From Spelaeicoccus albus (GTDB lineage: Bacteria; Actinomycetota; Actinomycetes; Actinomycetales; Brevibacteriaceae), in the NCBI RefSeq assembly GCF_013409065.1, contig NZ_JACBZP010000001.1, positions 3,965,872 through 4,029,871 on the forward strand: 64,000 bases of DNA. Direction: 5' to 3'. This document shows, one piece after another, positions 33,826 through 43,648 of this stretch. Under the pieces are notes generated by a model that was given only the letters and a program-made list of their open reading frames with translations, was not told the DNA's origin and did not search any database. The stretch's first letter is position 1. The number at the start of each line of letters is the position of its first letter. The position numbers were made by a program, and so were the translations under genes.

Positions 33826-35370
33826 ATGCCATTGGACGATTCCAAGCAGACGCGCGCTCGGGTGCCTGCCGTCTTGGGAGTCGACATCGGCACGTCCAGC
33901 TCCAAGGCAGTTCTTGTCGGCCTCGATGGCCGAATCTTGGGTACCGAGGTAGCCGAGCATGACGTCTCCCGGCCCCATCCGGGCTGGGTCGAGATGGACG
34001 GAGAGCTCTGGTGGCACGAATTCGTCCGTCTGGCCGGTAAGCTCACCGCGTCGTCCGACGCCGAAATCGTCGCGATCGGAGTCAGCGGCATGGGCCCGTG
34101 CGTATTGCTGACCGATGCCGATGCACACCCCGTGCGCCCTGCAATCCTCTACGGAGTCGATACGCGCGCGACAAGCCAAATAGACGCCATGAACCGCACC
34201 TACGGCGCCGATCGGATAGCAGCTGCTTGCGGATCGGCCCTTTCCAGCCAAGCCGCAGGGCCCAAGATCGCCTGGGTCGCCGACAATGACCCGGATGCGT
34301 TCGCCCGTGCGCGCAGGCTCTTCATGCCGAGCTCATTCCTGGCCCACAAGCTCACCGGCGCATACGTGCTCGACCACCATTCGGCATCCCAGTCGACCCC
34401 GATGTACGACACCGATTCATTGACCTGGCTGCAGCCGTGGGCAAGCGAGATAGCCGGTCCCGTCGAACTACCCGAGCTGGTATGGCCGGGCGACGTCGCG
34501 GGTGTCGTCACGGCGGCCGCGGCCGCGGAGACCGGCCTGCATGCCGGAATCCCCGTCATCGCCGGCACCATCGACGCGTGGAGCGAAGCCGTCAGCGTCG
34601 ACGGACAAAACCCCGGCGACCTCCTGCTCATGTACGGCACCACCATGTTCCTGGTGCACACCTTGCAAAGCAAGATCACCGCACCGACCCTGTGGGGCAC
34701 CGTCGGCGCTTTCAAAGGCACCCGCAATCTCGCCGGCGGCATGGCGACGTCCGGCGCCATCACCTCCTGGCTGAACGAATTGTTCGGCTCCCCCGGCTAC
34801 GCCTCGCTGCTGGCCGATGCCGAGAGCTCCGGGCCCGGAGCACGCGGGCTGCTCATGTTGCCGTACTTCGCCGGCGAGCGCACTCCCATCCAGGACCCGG
34901 ATGCCCGCGGCGTCATCGCCGGCTTGACGCTCAGCCACGGCCGCGGGGATGTCTACCGGGCCGCACTCGAGGCGACGGCCTTCGGCGTCCGACACAACAT
35001 CGAGACGATGGAACAAGCAGGGGCCGGCATCGAACGGATAGTCGCTGCCGGCGGCGGTACACAGGGCGGGATTTGGACGCAGATAGTCTCCGACGTCACT
35101 GGCCGGCCGCAGTTGATCCGCGAAAAGACCATCGGCGCGAGCTTTGGCGCCGCGTTCCTGGCCGCCCGAACGCAAGCGGACGTCGTGATGGACGACTGGA
35201 ATCCGATCTCCCACGTCCAAGAGCCCGAACCGGCCGCTGTGCGCGTCTACGACGGCCTGTACGACGCCTATCGCCGGCTGTACCCGGCGACTGCCGACAT
35301 CATGCACGAACTGGCCGGCTTCCCGGAACGTACCGACCGGCCCTCTCCACGGAACAGGAGCACTCAATGA
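33826..35370 (+). CDS. FGGY-family carbohydrate kinase (probable D-ribulokinase role)
   Basis: A 514-residue sugar kinase. The N-terminal phosphate loop is LGVDIGTSSSKAVLVGLDG. HPGWVEMDGELWW, ILYGVDTRA, the catalytic Asp in AGTIDAWSEA, and GGGTQGGIWTQIVSDVTGR complete the FGGY pattern, nearest xylulokinase-like proteins. AGGAGG precedes the ATG at 33826. With the downstream isomerase it would phosphorylate the ketose product; no aldolase is encoded nearby, so 5-phosphorylation of D-ribulose is favoured. Substrate specificity is inferred from context only. Confidence 0.88.
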   Translation: MPLDDSKQTRARVPAVLGVDIGTSSSKAVLVGLDGRILGTEVAEHDVSRPHPGWVEMDGELWWHEFVRLAGKLTASSDAEIVAIGVSGMGPCVLLTDADAHPVRPAILYGVDTRATSQIDAMNRTYGADRIAAACGSALSSQAAGPKIAWVADNDPDAFARARRLFMPSSFLAHKLTGAYVLDHHSASQSTPMYDTDSLTWLQPWASEIAGPVELPELVWPGDVAGVVTAAAAAETGLHAGIPVIAGTIDAWSEAVSVDGQNPGDLLLMYGTTMFLVHTLQSKITAPTLWGTVGAFKGTRNLAGGMATSGAITSWLNELFGSPGYASLLADAESSGPGARGLLMLPYFAGERTPIQDPDARGVIAGLTLSHGRGDVYRAALEATAFGVRHNIETMEQAGAGIERIVAAGGGTQGGIWTQIVSDVTGRPQLIREKTIGASFGAAFLAARTQADVVMDDWNPISHVQEPEPAAVRVYDGLYDAYRRLYPATADIMHELAGFPERTDRPSPRNRSTQ

Positions 35371-37001
35371 GTTACACATTCCCGCCGAGCCCGCAGGTTT
35401 CGAAAGCCGAACCCGGCGCCGTCTACACGGTGGCAAGCGGAGATCTGCGGCCGGCCGCCAACGTCAAGTGCTGGCCCACGCAAGCGAAGCTTGAAGACGA
35501 TCTGTCCCGCGCCGTGACGGGCCTGGGGTATTCGGTGGTCCGCGCCCACCCGGTCGACTCGGAAAAGGGCCACGGCTTCATCGACTCCCAGCGCGCCGGT
35601 ATCGAGATATTCAAACACATCCCGCCGGATGCCCCGCTGATCGTCGTCGAAGCGGTCTGGCAATACAGCCACCACGTGCTGCCGGGCCTACGCACCCACC
35701 GGGGGCCGATCCTTGTCGTGGCCAATTGGGCGGGCGAATTCCCCGGCCTCGTCGGACTGTTGAATCTCACCGGGTCGATGACCAAGGCAGGTGTCGACTA
35801 CTCGGCCCTGTGGAGCAAAGAATTCACCGACGAGTGGGCCCTCGACAAGCTCGAGGACTGGCTGGGCAATGGACGGATCACGCACGACGCTTCGCACGTG
35901 CGCGATCTTCCCGCTTTGGACGGCACATCCGAAGAGGTCGAACTGGGCCGCGCACTTGCCGTGCAATTGCGGGACGAAAAAGCGATCATCGGCGTCTTCG
36001 ATGAAGGCTGCATGGGCATGTACAACGCCATCTTCGACGACGAACTTCTCAATCCGCTGGGCATTTACAAGGAACGACTGTCGCAAAGCGCTCTTGTCGC
36101 CGAGATGAACCGGGTGACCGACGACGAAGCCGCTGCTGCGCGCACATGGCTCGACGAAGCCGGCCTGATCTTCCACTTCGGACAGGACGAGAAGACCGAC
36201 CTCACGCCGGCGCAAGTGCACAGCCAGATGAAAATGTACATCGCGGCGCTGCGCATATCCGACGATTTCGGGCTGGACGCCGTCGGCATCCAGTACCAGC
36301 AAGGACTCAAGGACACGGTACCGGCGTCCGATCTGGCCGAAGGGCTGCTCAACAACGTCGCCCGTCCGCCTGCGTTCTCGCGCGACGGCTCCCGTGAACT
36401 GTTCGCCGGCCGGCCGCTTCCCCACTTCAACGAGGTCGACGAGGGCGTGGCCGTCGATGCGCTCGTGACGAACCGGGTGTGGACGGCGATGGGGCTCGAC
36501 CCTGCCACTACCTTGCACGATATCCGGTGGGGCGAGGAATACGACGGCGAATTCGTCTGGGTCTTCGAGATCTCCGGCTCGGTGCCGGCCAGCCACAACG
36601 GCGGCTACGACAAGACCTACAGCATGCGGCAGCCTCCCATGTTCTTCCCGCTCGGCGGCGGCACCCTCAGCGGTTGCTCCAAACCGGGGCAGATCGTGTG
36701 GTCGCGCGTGTTCATCATGGGCGGCGAATTGCACGTCGACATCGGCCGCGGACACGTTGCCGACCTCCCGGCCGCCGAGACCCGGCGCCGCTTGGATGCG
36801 ACCGACCCGCAGTGGCCGATCATGCACGCCGTCTTGCACGGCGTTTCGCGCAATCAGCTGATGGGCCGCCACCGGGCCAATCACGCGCAAGTCGTGTACG
36901 CACCGGACGGGGCGACGGCGGATAAGGCGCTCACGGCGAAGGCCGCGCTCTTCGACGCCCTCGGCCTGCACGTGCACCTGTGCGGCGACGTCGCCCTTTA
37001 G
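35367..37001 (+). CDS. L-fucose/D-arabinose isomerase family protein
   Basis: A 544-residue ketol isomerase of the FucI-like fold. The likely manganese ligands are Glu in PHFNEVDEG (356 or 359), Asp385 in LHDIRWG, and His502 or His506 in GRHRANH near the end. FucI enzymes also convert D-arabinose to D-ribulose because the two sugars share stereochemistry at C2-C4. The start overlaps the kinase stop (ATGA). Given the GH172 and GH116 genes next door, D-arabinose is the more likely substrate; L-fucose remains possible. Confidence 0.85.
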   Translation: MSYTFPPSPQVSKAEPGAVYTVASGDLRPAANVKCWPTQAKLEDDLSRAVTGLGYSVVRAHPVDSEKGHGFIDSQRAGIEIFKHIPPDAPLIVVEAVWQYSHHVLPGLRTHRGPILVVANWAGEFPGLVGLLNLTGSMTKAGVDYSALWSKEFTDEWALDKLEDWLGNGRITHDASHVRDLPALDGTSEEVELGRALAVQLRDEKAIIGVFDEGCMGMYNAIFDDELLNPLGIYKERLSQSALVAEMNRVTDDEAAAARTWLDEAGLIFHFGQDEKTDLTPAQVHSQMKMYIAALRISDDFGLDAVGIQYQQGLKDTVPASDLAEGLLNNVARPPAFSRDGSRELFAGRPLPHFNEVDEGVAVDALVTNRVWTAMGLDPATTLHDIRWGEEYDGEFVWVFEISGSVPASHNGGYDKTYSMRQPPMFFPLGGGTLSGCSKPGQIVWSRVFIMGGELHVDIGRGHVADLPAAETRRRLDATDPQWPIMHAVLHGVSRNQLMGRHRANHAQVVYAPDGATADKALTAKAALFDALGLHVHLCGDVAL

Positions 37002-37017
37002 CTCGAAAGGACTCCTC

Positions 37018-38112
37018 ATGCTCCCCACCGGCATCGCAGTGCTTCGCGACATCGAGACCAGGTCGATCAGCCCCGAGAACTTCGACGGCGCGAAAGCCGG
37101 CGGCGGCCGTGCCACCGAAGGCACCGGCGCGGCCCCGGCCGCCGACTTGGGCACCGGATGGAAGGTCTCCCCCAGCGTCGACATCCCCGCGTCGTCCACG
37201 TTCGAGATGGCGTCGATCGCCGGTCCGGCCAAGATCACCCACATCTGGCTCACCACCCACCGCAACAACTGGCGTTCCCTGGTGTTGCGGGCGTATTGGA
37301 ACGGCGCCGAGCAGCCGGCAATCGAAGTGCCGCTTGGCGATTTCTTCGCCAACGGGTGGGGCACCTTCGCCCAGGTCGGCTCGGCGATGGTTGCCGCGAA
37401 TCCGCACGGCGGGTTCAACAGCTATTGGCCCATGCCGTTCACCGGATCGGCCCGACTGACAATTGAAAACCTCGCCGACAGCGTTGCCACGCTCTATTAC
37501 CAGGTGACGTACGACCAGGGGGCGCCGATCGCCGAGGAGGCAGCGGCGTCCGGAGTCCTGCACGCGCAGTTCCGGCGCTCGAACCCGTTGCCGGACAAGG
37601 AGACCCACCCGATAGTCACGGGCGTGACGGGCCGCGGACAGTACGTTGGCACGTATATGGCGTGGGGCGTGAACTCGCCGGGTTGGTGGGGCGAAGGAGA
37701 GATCAAGTTCTACTTGGACGGCGATCGGGAGTACCCGACGATTTGCGGCACCGGCACCGAGGACTACTTTGGCGGCGCCTGGAATTTCGACGTACCGGGC
37801 ACCGGATATACCGAATTCAGCACTCCGTACCTCGGAATGCCGCAGGTCTTGCGCCCGGACGGCCTCTACAACTCGCAACAGCGATTCGGCATGTACAGGT
37901 GGCACGTCCCCGACCCCATCCGGTTCCACGAGGATCTCACCGTCGACATCCAGGCGCTCGGGTGGAAACCGGGCCACCGGTACAACCCGTTGCACGACGA
38001 CATCGCGTCCACGGCGTTCTTCTACCTCGACCGGGACACCGCGCGCCGTCCCGATTTTCCGGGCGCCGATTTTTTACTCACGGCGGGTGAGCCGATGGAC
38101 CCGCTGACCTGA
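37018..38112 (+). CDS. GH172 (DUF2961) glycosidase, candidate exo-alpha-D-arabinofuranosidase
   Basis: A 364-residue jelly-roll protein of the DUF2961 family, now GH172, whose members act on alpha-fructofuranose and alpha-D-arabinofuranose linkages. Candidate catalytic acids are Glu248 in GTGTEDYFGGAW and Glu266 in TEFSTPYLG, the two conserved carboxylates of the family. There is no signal peptide, so it should work in the cytoplasm on imported oligosaccharides. It starts 17 bases after the isomerase gene. The family call is firm; the linkage is inferred from context. Confidence 0.85.
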   Translation: MLPTGIAVLRDIETRSISPENFDGAKAGGGRATEGTGAAPAADLGTGWKVSPSVDIPASSTFEMASIAGPAKITHIWLTTHRNNWRSLVLRAYWNGAEQPAIEVPLGDFFANGWGTFAQVGSAMVAANPHGGFNSYWPMPFTGSARLTIENLADSVATLYYQVTYDQGAPIAEEAAASGVLHAQFRRSNPLPDKETHPIVTGVTGRGQYVGTYMAWGVNSPGWWGEGEIKFYLDGDREYPTICGTGTEDYFGGAWNFDVPGTGYTEFSTPYLGMPQVLRPDGLYNSQQRFGMYRWHVPDPIRFHEDLTVDIQALGWKPGHRYNPLHDDIASTAFFYLDRDTARRPDFPGADFLLTAGEPMDPLT

Positions 38113-38138
38113 TCACCGACCCGCTTCAGGAGGATCAC

Positions 38139-40415
38139 ATGCATGCGTGGCCGCACGTCCGCCAGTTCGCCGGCGACGCACTCGCCGCCGTCAAAATGCC
38201 TGTCGGCGGTATCGGCACCGGCTGCATCAGTGTGGGCGGTCGCGGCCAGCTGGTCGACTGGGAGTTGTTCAATCGCCCGGGCGTCGGCTTCAACCCTGCC
38301 GCGTTCTTCGCCGTCGACCTGCGCTCGTCGTCGCTGCACGCCACCCGGGTGCTGGAAAGCGAACTCGGGCCGGCCGAGCGCTCCGGTCCGGGCGGATCCG
38401 AGGCCACCATGCACGGCCTACCACGGTTCCGCCGCAGCACGTTTGCCCACGCCTACCCGCTCGGCCAGGTGCACCTCACCGACCCGGACCTGCCCGTGAC
38501 CGCGGACTTGCACGTGTTCAATCCGCTCGTCCCGGGCGATGCCGATGCCAGCGGTGCACCGGCGCTGAGCTACCGGGCGGACATCACGAACACCGGTGAC
38601 GCCGAACTGGCGGTCTCGGTGTGCGCGAACATGCAAAATGTCGCCGGTGCCGCCACGGGCAAGCAAATCCGCGCGGGAGGAGCGTTTCGACTGGTTGAAG
38701 CGGACGGCGTGACGACGTTGCTCGGTTCCCACTCGACTTCCGACGCGCCCGGCGAATCGGACGGGACCGTCGGGCTCAGCGTGCTCGGCGACGTACCGGC
38801 GTCACACCGACTGAACTGGGCCAAACGGACGTGGGGCGATTCACTCCTCGAGTTCTGGGACGATTTCACGGAAGACGGCCGGGTGACGGAGCCGGACGTC
38901 GGAGCCGACACCCCGACCGGCACCCTGACGGTCGGCAAGCGAATTGCACCGGGCGAGACTGTCTCGTTCCGATTCCTCATCACCTGGCATTTCCCGCATC
39001 GGCGAGCGTGGACCCACGCGTTCGATTCCTACGGGCTCGGCCCCTATTCCGATGATTTCATCGGTAACCACTACTGCGGCATGGACTCGGACGCCGCCGC
39101 CGTCGCCGCACGGCTCGCGCCCCGCCTGGCCGGCGACGAGCAGCGAACCATCGAGTTCGTTCGGAAAGTAGCCGATGCGCTGCCGGCCTCCGTCGCGGAC
39201 GCCGCGCTTGCCAATCTCGCCGTTTTGAAGTCCCCTACCTGCTTTCGCACTGCCGACGGCCGGTTTTACGCGTGGGAAGGATGCTGGCCGCACGAGGGCA
39301 GCTGCCACGGCAGTTGCACGCACGTATGGAACTACCAGTACGCCCTCGAACGACTCTTCCCCGAACTCGCCTGGAGCATGCGCCGTACCGAGTTCGTCGA
39401 TTCGCTCGACGAACGCGGCATGATGAGCTTTCGCACCGGCCTTCCCGCCGAGAAGTACGCCAATGCGTGGCCGACCGGGGCGGCCGACGGTCAGATGGGT
39501 GCGATAGTGCGGATGCACCGACTGTGGAAGATCACCGGCGACGACGCGCGGCTGGCCGAGCTGTGGCCGGGAGTGCGCAGCGCCTTGGAATTCGCGTGGA
39601 TCCCGGGAGGCTGGGACGCCGACAAGGACGGCCTGATGGAAGGCTGCCAACACAACACCATGGACGTCGAGTACTACGGCCCGTCCGGTGTGATCCAGTC
39701 CTGGTATCTTGCCGCTCTTGCGGCCGGCACGGAGATGGCTCGGGCGCTCGGCTGCGACGATTTCGCCGACGACTGCGAGCGCGTGCTGACAAGCGGGGCG
39801 CGCCTGACCGACAGTGAACTGTTCAATGGGGACTATTACCGGCAGCGGGTGATCCCGGCCGGTACGGATAAGAACATCGCCGACGGACTGCGGATCCGGT
39901 ACCCCGATCCGGATGCCGACGTCGGCTCCGAAGACCTCGAATCACCGGACTTGCAGATCGCCGGCGGATGCACGGCCGATCAGCTCGTGGGTCACGCCAT
40001 GGCCGCCCTTGGCGGACTCGACACCCGTCTGGACCCGGCCCGCGTCCGGACGGCCATGGGAAGCGTCTACCGGTTCAACCACCGGGACGATTTTCACGGG
40101 CATTTCAATCACATGCGCACCTTCGCGGCCGGCGACGAGGCGGGCCTGTTGGTCTGCACGTTCCCCTACGGCGATAGGCCGGCCAGGCCGCTGCCGTACT
40201 GCAACGAGGTGTGGACCGGTCTGGAGTATTCGGCAGCCATCGGGCTGATCCTTGCCGGACGACGAGACGAGGGACTCCGAGTCGTGGCGGACGTCCGGAG
40301 CCGTTACGACGGCCGGGCGCGCAACCCTTTCGACGAAGTCGAATGCGGTAGCCACTACGTGCGCTCGATGGCGTCGTGGGGCGTTGCCGAGGCGCTCGGC
40401 CTATTTGCTTCCTGA
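38139..40415 (+). CDS. GH116 glycosidase, candidate exo-beta-D-arabinofuranosidase
   Basis: A 758-residue protein of the GBA2-like family: an N-terminal beta-sandwich (MPVGGIGTGCISVGGRGQ start) and a C-terminal alpha/alpha barrel. The expected nucleophile is Glu380 in YAWEGCWPHEG and the acid/base is Asp509 in HNTMDVEYYGPSG. GH116 holds beta-glucosidases, beta-xylosidases and exo-beta-D-arabinofuranosidases. No signal peptide is present. AGGAGG lies 6 bases before the ATG. Its 3' end overlaps the converging permease gene by 15 bases. Confidence 0.86.
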   Translation: MHAWPHVRQFAGDALAAVKMPVGGIGTGCISVGGRGQLVDWELFNRPGVGFNPAAFFAVDLRSSSLHATRVLESELGPAERSGPGGSEATMHGLPRFRRSTFAHAYPLGQVHLTDPDLPVTADLHVFNPLVPGDADASGAPALSYRADITNTGDAELAVSVCANMQNVAGAATGKQIRAGGAFRLVEADGVTTLLGSHSTSDAPGESDGTVGLSVLGDVPASHRLNWAKRTWGDSLLEFWDDFTEDGRVTEPDVGADTPTGTLTVGKRIAPGETVSFRFLITWHFPHRRAWTHAFDSYGLGPYSDDFIGNHYCGMDSDAAAVAARLAPRLAGDEQRTIEFVRKVADALPASVADAALANLAVLKSPTCFRTADGRFYAWEGCWPHEGSCHGSCTHVWNYQYALERLFPELAWSMRRTEFVDSLDERGMMSFRTGLPAEKYANAWPTGAADGQMGAIVRMHRLWKITGDDARLAELWPGVRSALEFAWIPGGWDADKDGLMEGCQHNTMDVEYYGPSGVIQSWYLAALAAGTEMARALGCDDFADDCERVLTSGARLTDSELFNGDYYRQRVIPAGTDKNIADGLRIRYPDPDADVGSEDLESPDLQIAGGCTADQLVGHAMAALGGLDTRLDPARVRTAMGSVYRFNHRDDFHGHFNHMRTFAAGDEAGLLVCTFPYGDRPARPLPYCNEVWTGLEYSAAIGLILAGRRDEGLRVVADVRSRYDGRARNPFDEVECGSHYVRSMASWGVAEALGLFAS

Positions 40416-41276
40416 CGTCTTCAACGAATCCACCAGCCACCGCTGTCCGAGCAAGAACACGACGACGGTGGGGACGGCCGCCAGTAGCGCGCCGGCCAGG
40501 ATATATCCCCAGGACGACGAGTACTGCCCCTGCAGGCTGGAAATGCCCAGCTGGATGACCCATAGCTTGGGATCCTGGGTGATTGCCAACGGCCAAATGA
40601 ACGAGTTCCAATTCGCCAGGAAGAACAAGACGCCAAGGGACGCAAGAATCGGGCGGCTGAGCGGCAGAATGACGTTCCAGTACAACCGCGGATACCCGCA
40701 GCCGTCCAATTCCGCTGCCTCTTCGAGCTCGCGCGGAATATTCAGGTAGTACTGGCGCAGCAAGAAGATGCCGAATGCGTTGAAGATGGCCGGCACGATG
40801 AGTCCGCCGTACGTGTCGACGAGGCCGAGCCATTTGATGATCAAGAACAAGGGGACCAGGATCACCGGCATCGAGACCAGCATTGTGGAAAGGATCATGG
40901 TGAAGCCAAGATCTCGGCCGGGAAACCTGAGCCTGGCCAGTGCGTACGCGGCCATCGAATGGAACAGGAGCGCCACGACGGTGACGCTGACCGACACGAT
41001 CGCACTGTTGAGCAGGTACCGCGGAAACGGGATCTCGGTGAGCACGTAGACGAAGTTGTGCACCGTGAGCGGCGTGAAGATCTTGCCGGAGAAGACATCG
41101 CCGGAATCGCGGAACGCGCCAAGCGCGAGCCAAGCGACCGGGAACATTGTGATCAGCGCGATGGCCCACGCCACCAGGGCTCGTACTATCATCGAGCGCC
41201 GCCCGACTTCGGCATTCCGGCGCCGTGCCGGACGCACCCGAGCCGGGGTCGTCTGCGGCTTAGTCAGCGTCGGCAT
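40401..41276 (-). CDS. ABC sugar transporter permease (MalG type)
   Basis: A 291-residue inner membrane subunit with six predicted helices. The ATPase-coupling EAA loop is present (EEAAELDGCGYPRLYWNVILPLSRP). It is the second permease of a CUT1 carbohydrate importer and overlaps the first permease gene by 17 bases. No ATPase gene is present in the locus; such importers in actinobacteria often share a general MsiK-type ATPase encoded elsewhere. Confidence 0.92.
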   Translation of the reverse strand: MPTLTKPQTTPARVRPARRRNAEVGRRSMIVRALVAWAIALITMFPVAWLALGAFRDSGDVFSGKIFTPLTVHNFVYVLTEIPFPRYLLNSAIVSVSVTVVALLFHSMAAYALARLRFPGRDLGFTMILSTMLVSMPVILVPLFLIIKWLGLVDTYGGLIVPAIFNAFGIFLLRQYYLNIPRELEEAAELDGCGYPRLYWNVILPLSRPILASLGVLFFLANWNSFIWPLAITQDPKLWVIQLGISSLQGQYSSSWGYILAGALLAAVPTVVVFLLGQRWLVDSLKTSGSK

Positions 41277-42186
41277 TGAATCGTCCGCCTCTCGTCACGT
41301 AAAGCAGCACCGCCGTCACAATGACAAGGAAGATCACCGTCACGGCCGTCAGGGCGGCGGCATAGCCGTAATCGCCGAAATTGAATGCCTGCTGGTAGAT
41401 GTAGAACACTATCGTCGACGTGGCATTCGCCGGCCCGCCCTTTGTCAGCACGTAGACGAGGTCGAAAGCCTGGACACCGGTGACGGCCGCGACCAGCGAT
41501 GTCACGAGCACGAAGAAGCTGGTGGGTGCCAGGAGCGGCCATGTGACTGTCCAGAACCGGCGCCACGCCCCCGCGCCGTCAATGCGCGCCGCATCGAGAT
41601 ATTCGGGCGGGATATCGGTCAACCCGCCCAAGAACAAGAACATCTGGTAGCCCATCGTGAACCACACGCTCACGACGATGAGGGTGCCAAGGGCCAGGCT
41701 CGGCGTGCCGAGCCATGACACGTCGCCAAGACCGATGAGTCCGCCGAGCTGTGTCAGCACGCCGCGTTTGTCGACAAGCATGAATTGCCACAGCACTCCG
41801 ATGACCACCAGGCTGAGCACGTTCGGCAGAAACAGGATGGCCCGAACCGCCCCGACCCCGGGAAATTTGTCCTTCACCAACACGGCCAGTCCCAGCGCAA
41901 GGAAGAACGTCACGGGAACGAACCCGAGCACGAAAAGCGCTGTGACCCGCACGCTGCGCCAAAACAGGTCGTCCGCGACCATGTGCTCGAAATTCGCCAT
42001 CCCGACGAACCGGAAATTTCCAAACCCGTCGGCCGAGAACATCGACACGATGAGGGCCAGCACCATCGGGATCCCGACGAACGCGATGAGGCCGACGGCG
42101 TCGGGCAGCAGGAACAGGATGCCGGCTCGCGCCTCCCGCCGGCGCCGGCGCGCACTGAGTTGGCCGCGCCCGGTGCGAAGTGCCAC
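41260..42186 (-). CDS. ABC sugar transporter permease (MalF type)
   Basis: A 308-residue membrane subunit with a basic N-terminus (SARRRRREARAG), six helices and the EAA-like loop (YLDAARIDGAGAWRRFWTVTWPLLAP). It pairs with the MalG-type permease. Its GTG start overlaps the stop codon of the binding-protein gene (TAGTG), so the whole importer is one transcript read away from the LacI gene. Confidence 0.92.
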   Translation of the reverse strand: MALRTGRGQLSARRRRREARAGILFLLPDAVGLIAFVGIPMVLALIVSMFSADGFGNFRFVGMANFEHMVADDLFWRSVRVTALFVLGFVPVTFFLALGLAVLVKDKFPGVGAVRAILFLPNVLSLVVIGVLWQFMLVDKRGVLTQLGGLIGLGDVSWLGTPSLALGTLIVVSVWFTMGYQMFLFLGGLTDIPPEYLDAARIDGAGAWRRFWTVTWPLLAPTSFFVLVTSLVAAVTGVQAFDLVYVLTKGGPANATSTIVFYIYQQAFNFGDYGYAAALTAVTVIFLVIVTAVLLYVTRGGRFNADAD

Positions 42187-43556
42187 TAGAGGATCGGTGC
42201 TCCCTTATAGGATTTCAGGAAGTTGTCGATGTTCGCCGCCGCCGTCTTTGCTGCTTTGACGGAGTCCTCGCCGCTGAGCTGGACGTTCTGGATGGCGTTC
42301 GAAATCGCCTTGATCATTTTGGGCGGATACCGCGGCTCGCTTTGGCCGGTCGGGGCGATCTCATGCGCAAAGAACTTCATGTTCGGATCGTCAAAGGCTC
42401 CCCGGGCGTCCGCTGCCTTTTGCACCGAAGCACGCACCGGGATGTTCGACTTCGCTCCCGTGTTCCACGTGCGACCGCGTTCGATGCTGCCCTTGTCCAT
42501 CGAGCCCAGCGCCCACGCGATGAACTCCGCGGCGGCGTCCGGGTTTCCGCCTTTCGCATTTGCGCAAAAAGCCCACCCGCCCATGATCGTCGTGGGCTTG
42601 CCGCCCGGAGGGGTCGGGAGCGGAAAGATGCCGTAGTCGAAGTCCGGGTTCTTGTCCTTCAAATCGGCAATGCTCCAAATGCCGGTCTCCTGCATGGCGC
42701 AATATCCGCTCGCCAGGTTGGCCGGCGCGTCGTTGCTGCCGGTGCCGAGCGCCTTTTTGGGGGCCACCCCGGTCTTGACCGAGTCGCCCCACAGTTTCAA
42801 GGCCGCACGTACCGGATCGGAGTCGAAGGTTCCCTTGTTGTTCTTGTCGACCGGTGCTCCGCCGCCTTGCCACATGTACGGATACCACGTGAAATTCTGA
42901 TACACGCTCGGCTCCGGTTCGAACAGCATTCCAAACCGCTTTTTCGTCGTCAGTTGCTTCGCCACGTCAAGCAGTTCGTCCCATGTCCGCGGTTCGTGTT
43001 TGATGCCTTCGCGGTCAAAGAGCTTCTTGGAGTAATAGATGGCCAGCGGCTCGCTCTCCATGGGGACGGCAAAGATCTTGTCGTCGACTTTGCGCGTGTC
43101 GAGCGTCCCGGGCAGGAAATCGTCGATGACTTCCTTCTTCAGACTCGGCGTCAGGTCCTTCAGGACGCCGCCGTTGTAATAGCGCAGAAAGTCGCCCGGG
43201 CTCAAAAGGAAAATGTCCGGGCCGCTGCCCGCCGCAAACGAGCTTTGCAGCGTATTGCCGGAAACGTAGTCCTTGTTGGCGATATACCGTAGCTTGACCT
43301 TGACGTCGTGGCTGTCGTTCCAGTCCGACGCCATTTTGACGAACCACTTACTCGCCGGGTTCTTGTCCGGTGCCGGGCCGTAGAAGTTCCAGAACGTCAG
43401 TTCTTTTGCACTGCCGCCGCCACTGCTTCCGCCACAGGACGCCAACAACGGAGTGACCGCTCCGACAGCTGCCGCTCCGGCTCCCAGGCGAAGGAATCCG
43501 CGCCTGTCGAGCCCGTCCGGCCGTGCCGCGACTTGCTGGTTGTCAGACTCGATCAC
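42186..43556 (-). CDS. ABC sugar-binding lipoprotein, Tat-exported
   Basis: A 456-residue extracellular solute-binding protein family 1 member. The N-terminus has a twin-arginine motif (DRRGFLRLG) and a lipobox (TPLLASC, Cys41), so it is folded before export and anchored to the membrane. ELTFWNFYGP, FLLSPGDFLRYY and AVPMESEPLAIYYSKKLFD are typical. I chose the GTG at 43556 because GGGGG lies upstream; another GTG at 43625 would add 23 residues. The ligand is inferred to be a D-arabinose-containing oligosaccharide. Confidence 0.88.
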   Translation of the reverse strand: MIESDNQQVAARPDGLDRRGFLRLGAGAAAVGAVTPLLASCGGSSGGGSAKELTFWNFYGPAPDKNPASKWFVKMASDWNDSHDVKVKLRYIANKDYVSGNTLQSSFAAGSGPDIFLLSPGDFLRYYNGGVLKDLTPSLKKEVIDDFLPGTLDTRKVDDKIFAVPMESEPLAIYYSKKLFDREGIKHEPRTWDELLDVAKQLTTKKRFGMLFEPEPSVYQNFTWYPYMWQGGGAPVDKNNKGTFDSDPVRAALKLWGDSVKTGVAPKKALGTGSNDAPANLASGYCAMQETGIWSIADLKDKNPDFDYGIFPLPTPPGGKPTTIMGGWAFCANAKGGNPDAAAEFIAWALGSMDKGSIERGRTWNTGAKSNIPVRASVQKAADARGAFDDPNMKFFAHEIAPTGQSEPRYPPKMIKAISNAIQNVQLSGEDSVKAAKTAAANIDNFLKSYKGAPIL

Positions 43557-43630
43557 TTTGCCCCCAATGATTGCGGCCGCCTCGTCCGCACCGTGCGGAA
43601 AGAGCCTTCGGTATTCGACCACCACACTCT

Positions 43631-43646
43631 CGGTAATCGATTACCG
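43631..43646. promoter_or_regulatory. Perfect 16-bp LacI-type operator
   Basis: CGGTAATCGATTACCG is a perfect palindrome with the central CG typical of LacI-family sites. It lies between the divergent LacI gene and the binding-protein gene, right after the importer -10 box, where a bound repressor would block transcription. The core GTAATCGATT recurs before the kinase at 33760-33769. Confidence 0.78.
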
Positions 43647-43648
43647 TC

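Noticed and set aside
34437..35366. In-frame extension of the isomerase gene over the kinase
   Set aside because: It reads a second frame of the kinase gene as Arg-rich nonsense. The isomerase starts at the ATGA overlap.
33826..37001. L-fucose catabolic operon
   Set aside because: A FucI-like isomerase is present, but there is no fuculose-phosphate aldolase, no fucosidase (GH29/GH95) and no fucose permease. D-arabinose fits the GH172/GH116 neighbours better. Not fully excluded.
38139..40415. GH116 protein as a true glucosylceramidase
   Set aside because: This is the usual database label for the family from its mammalian member. The locus has no lipid genes, and a sugar importer and GH172 point elsewhere.
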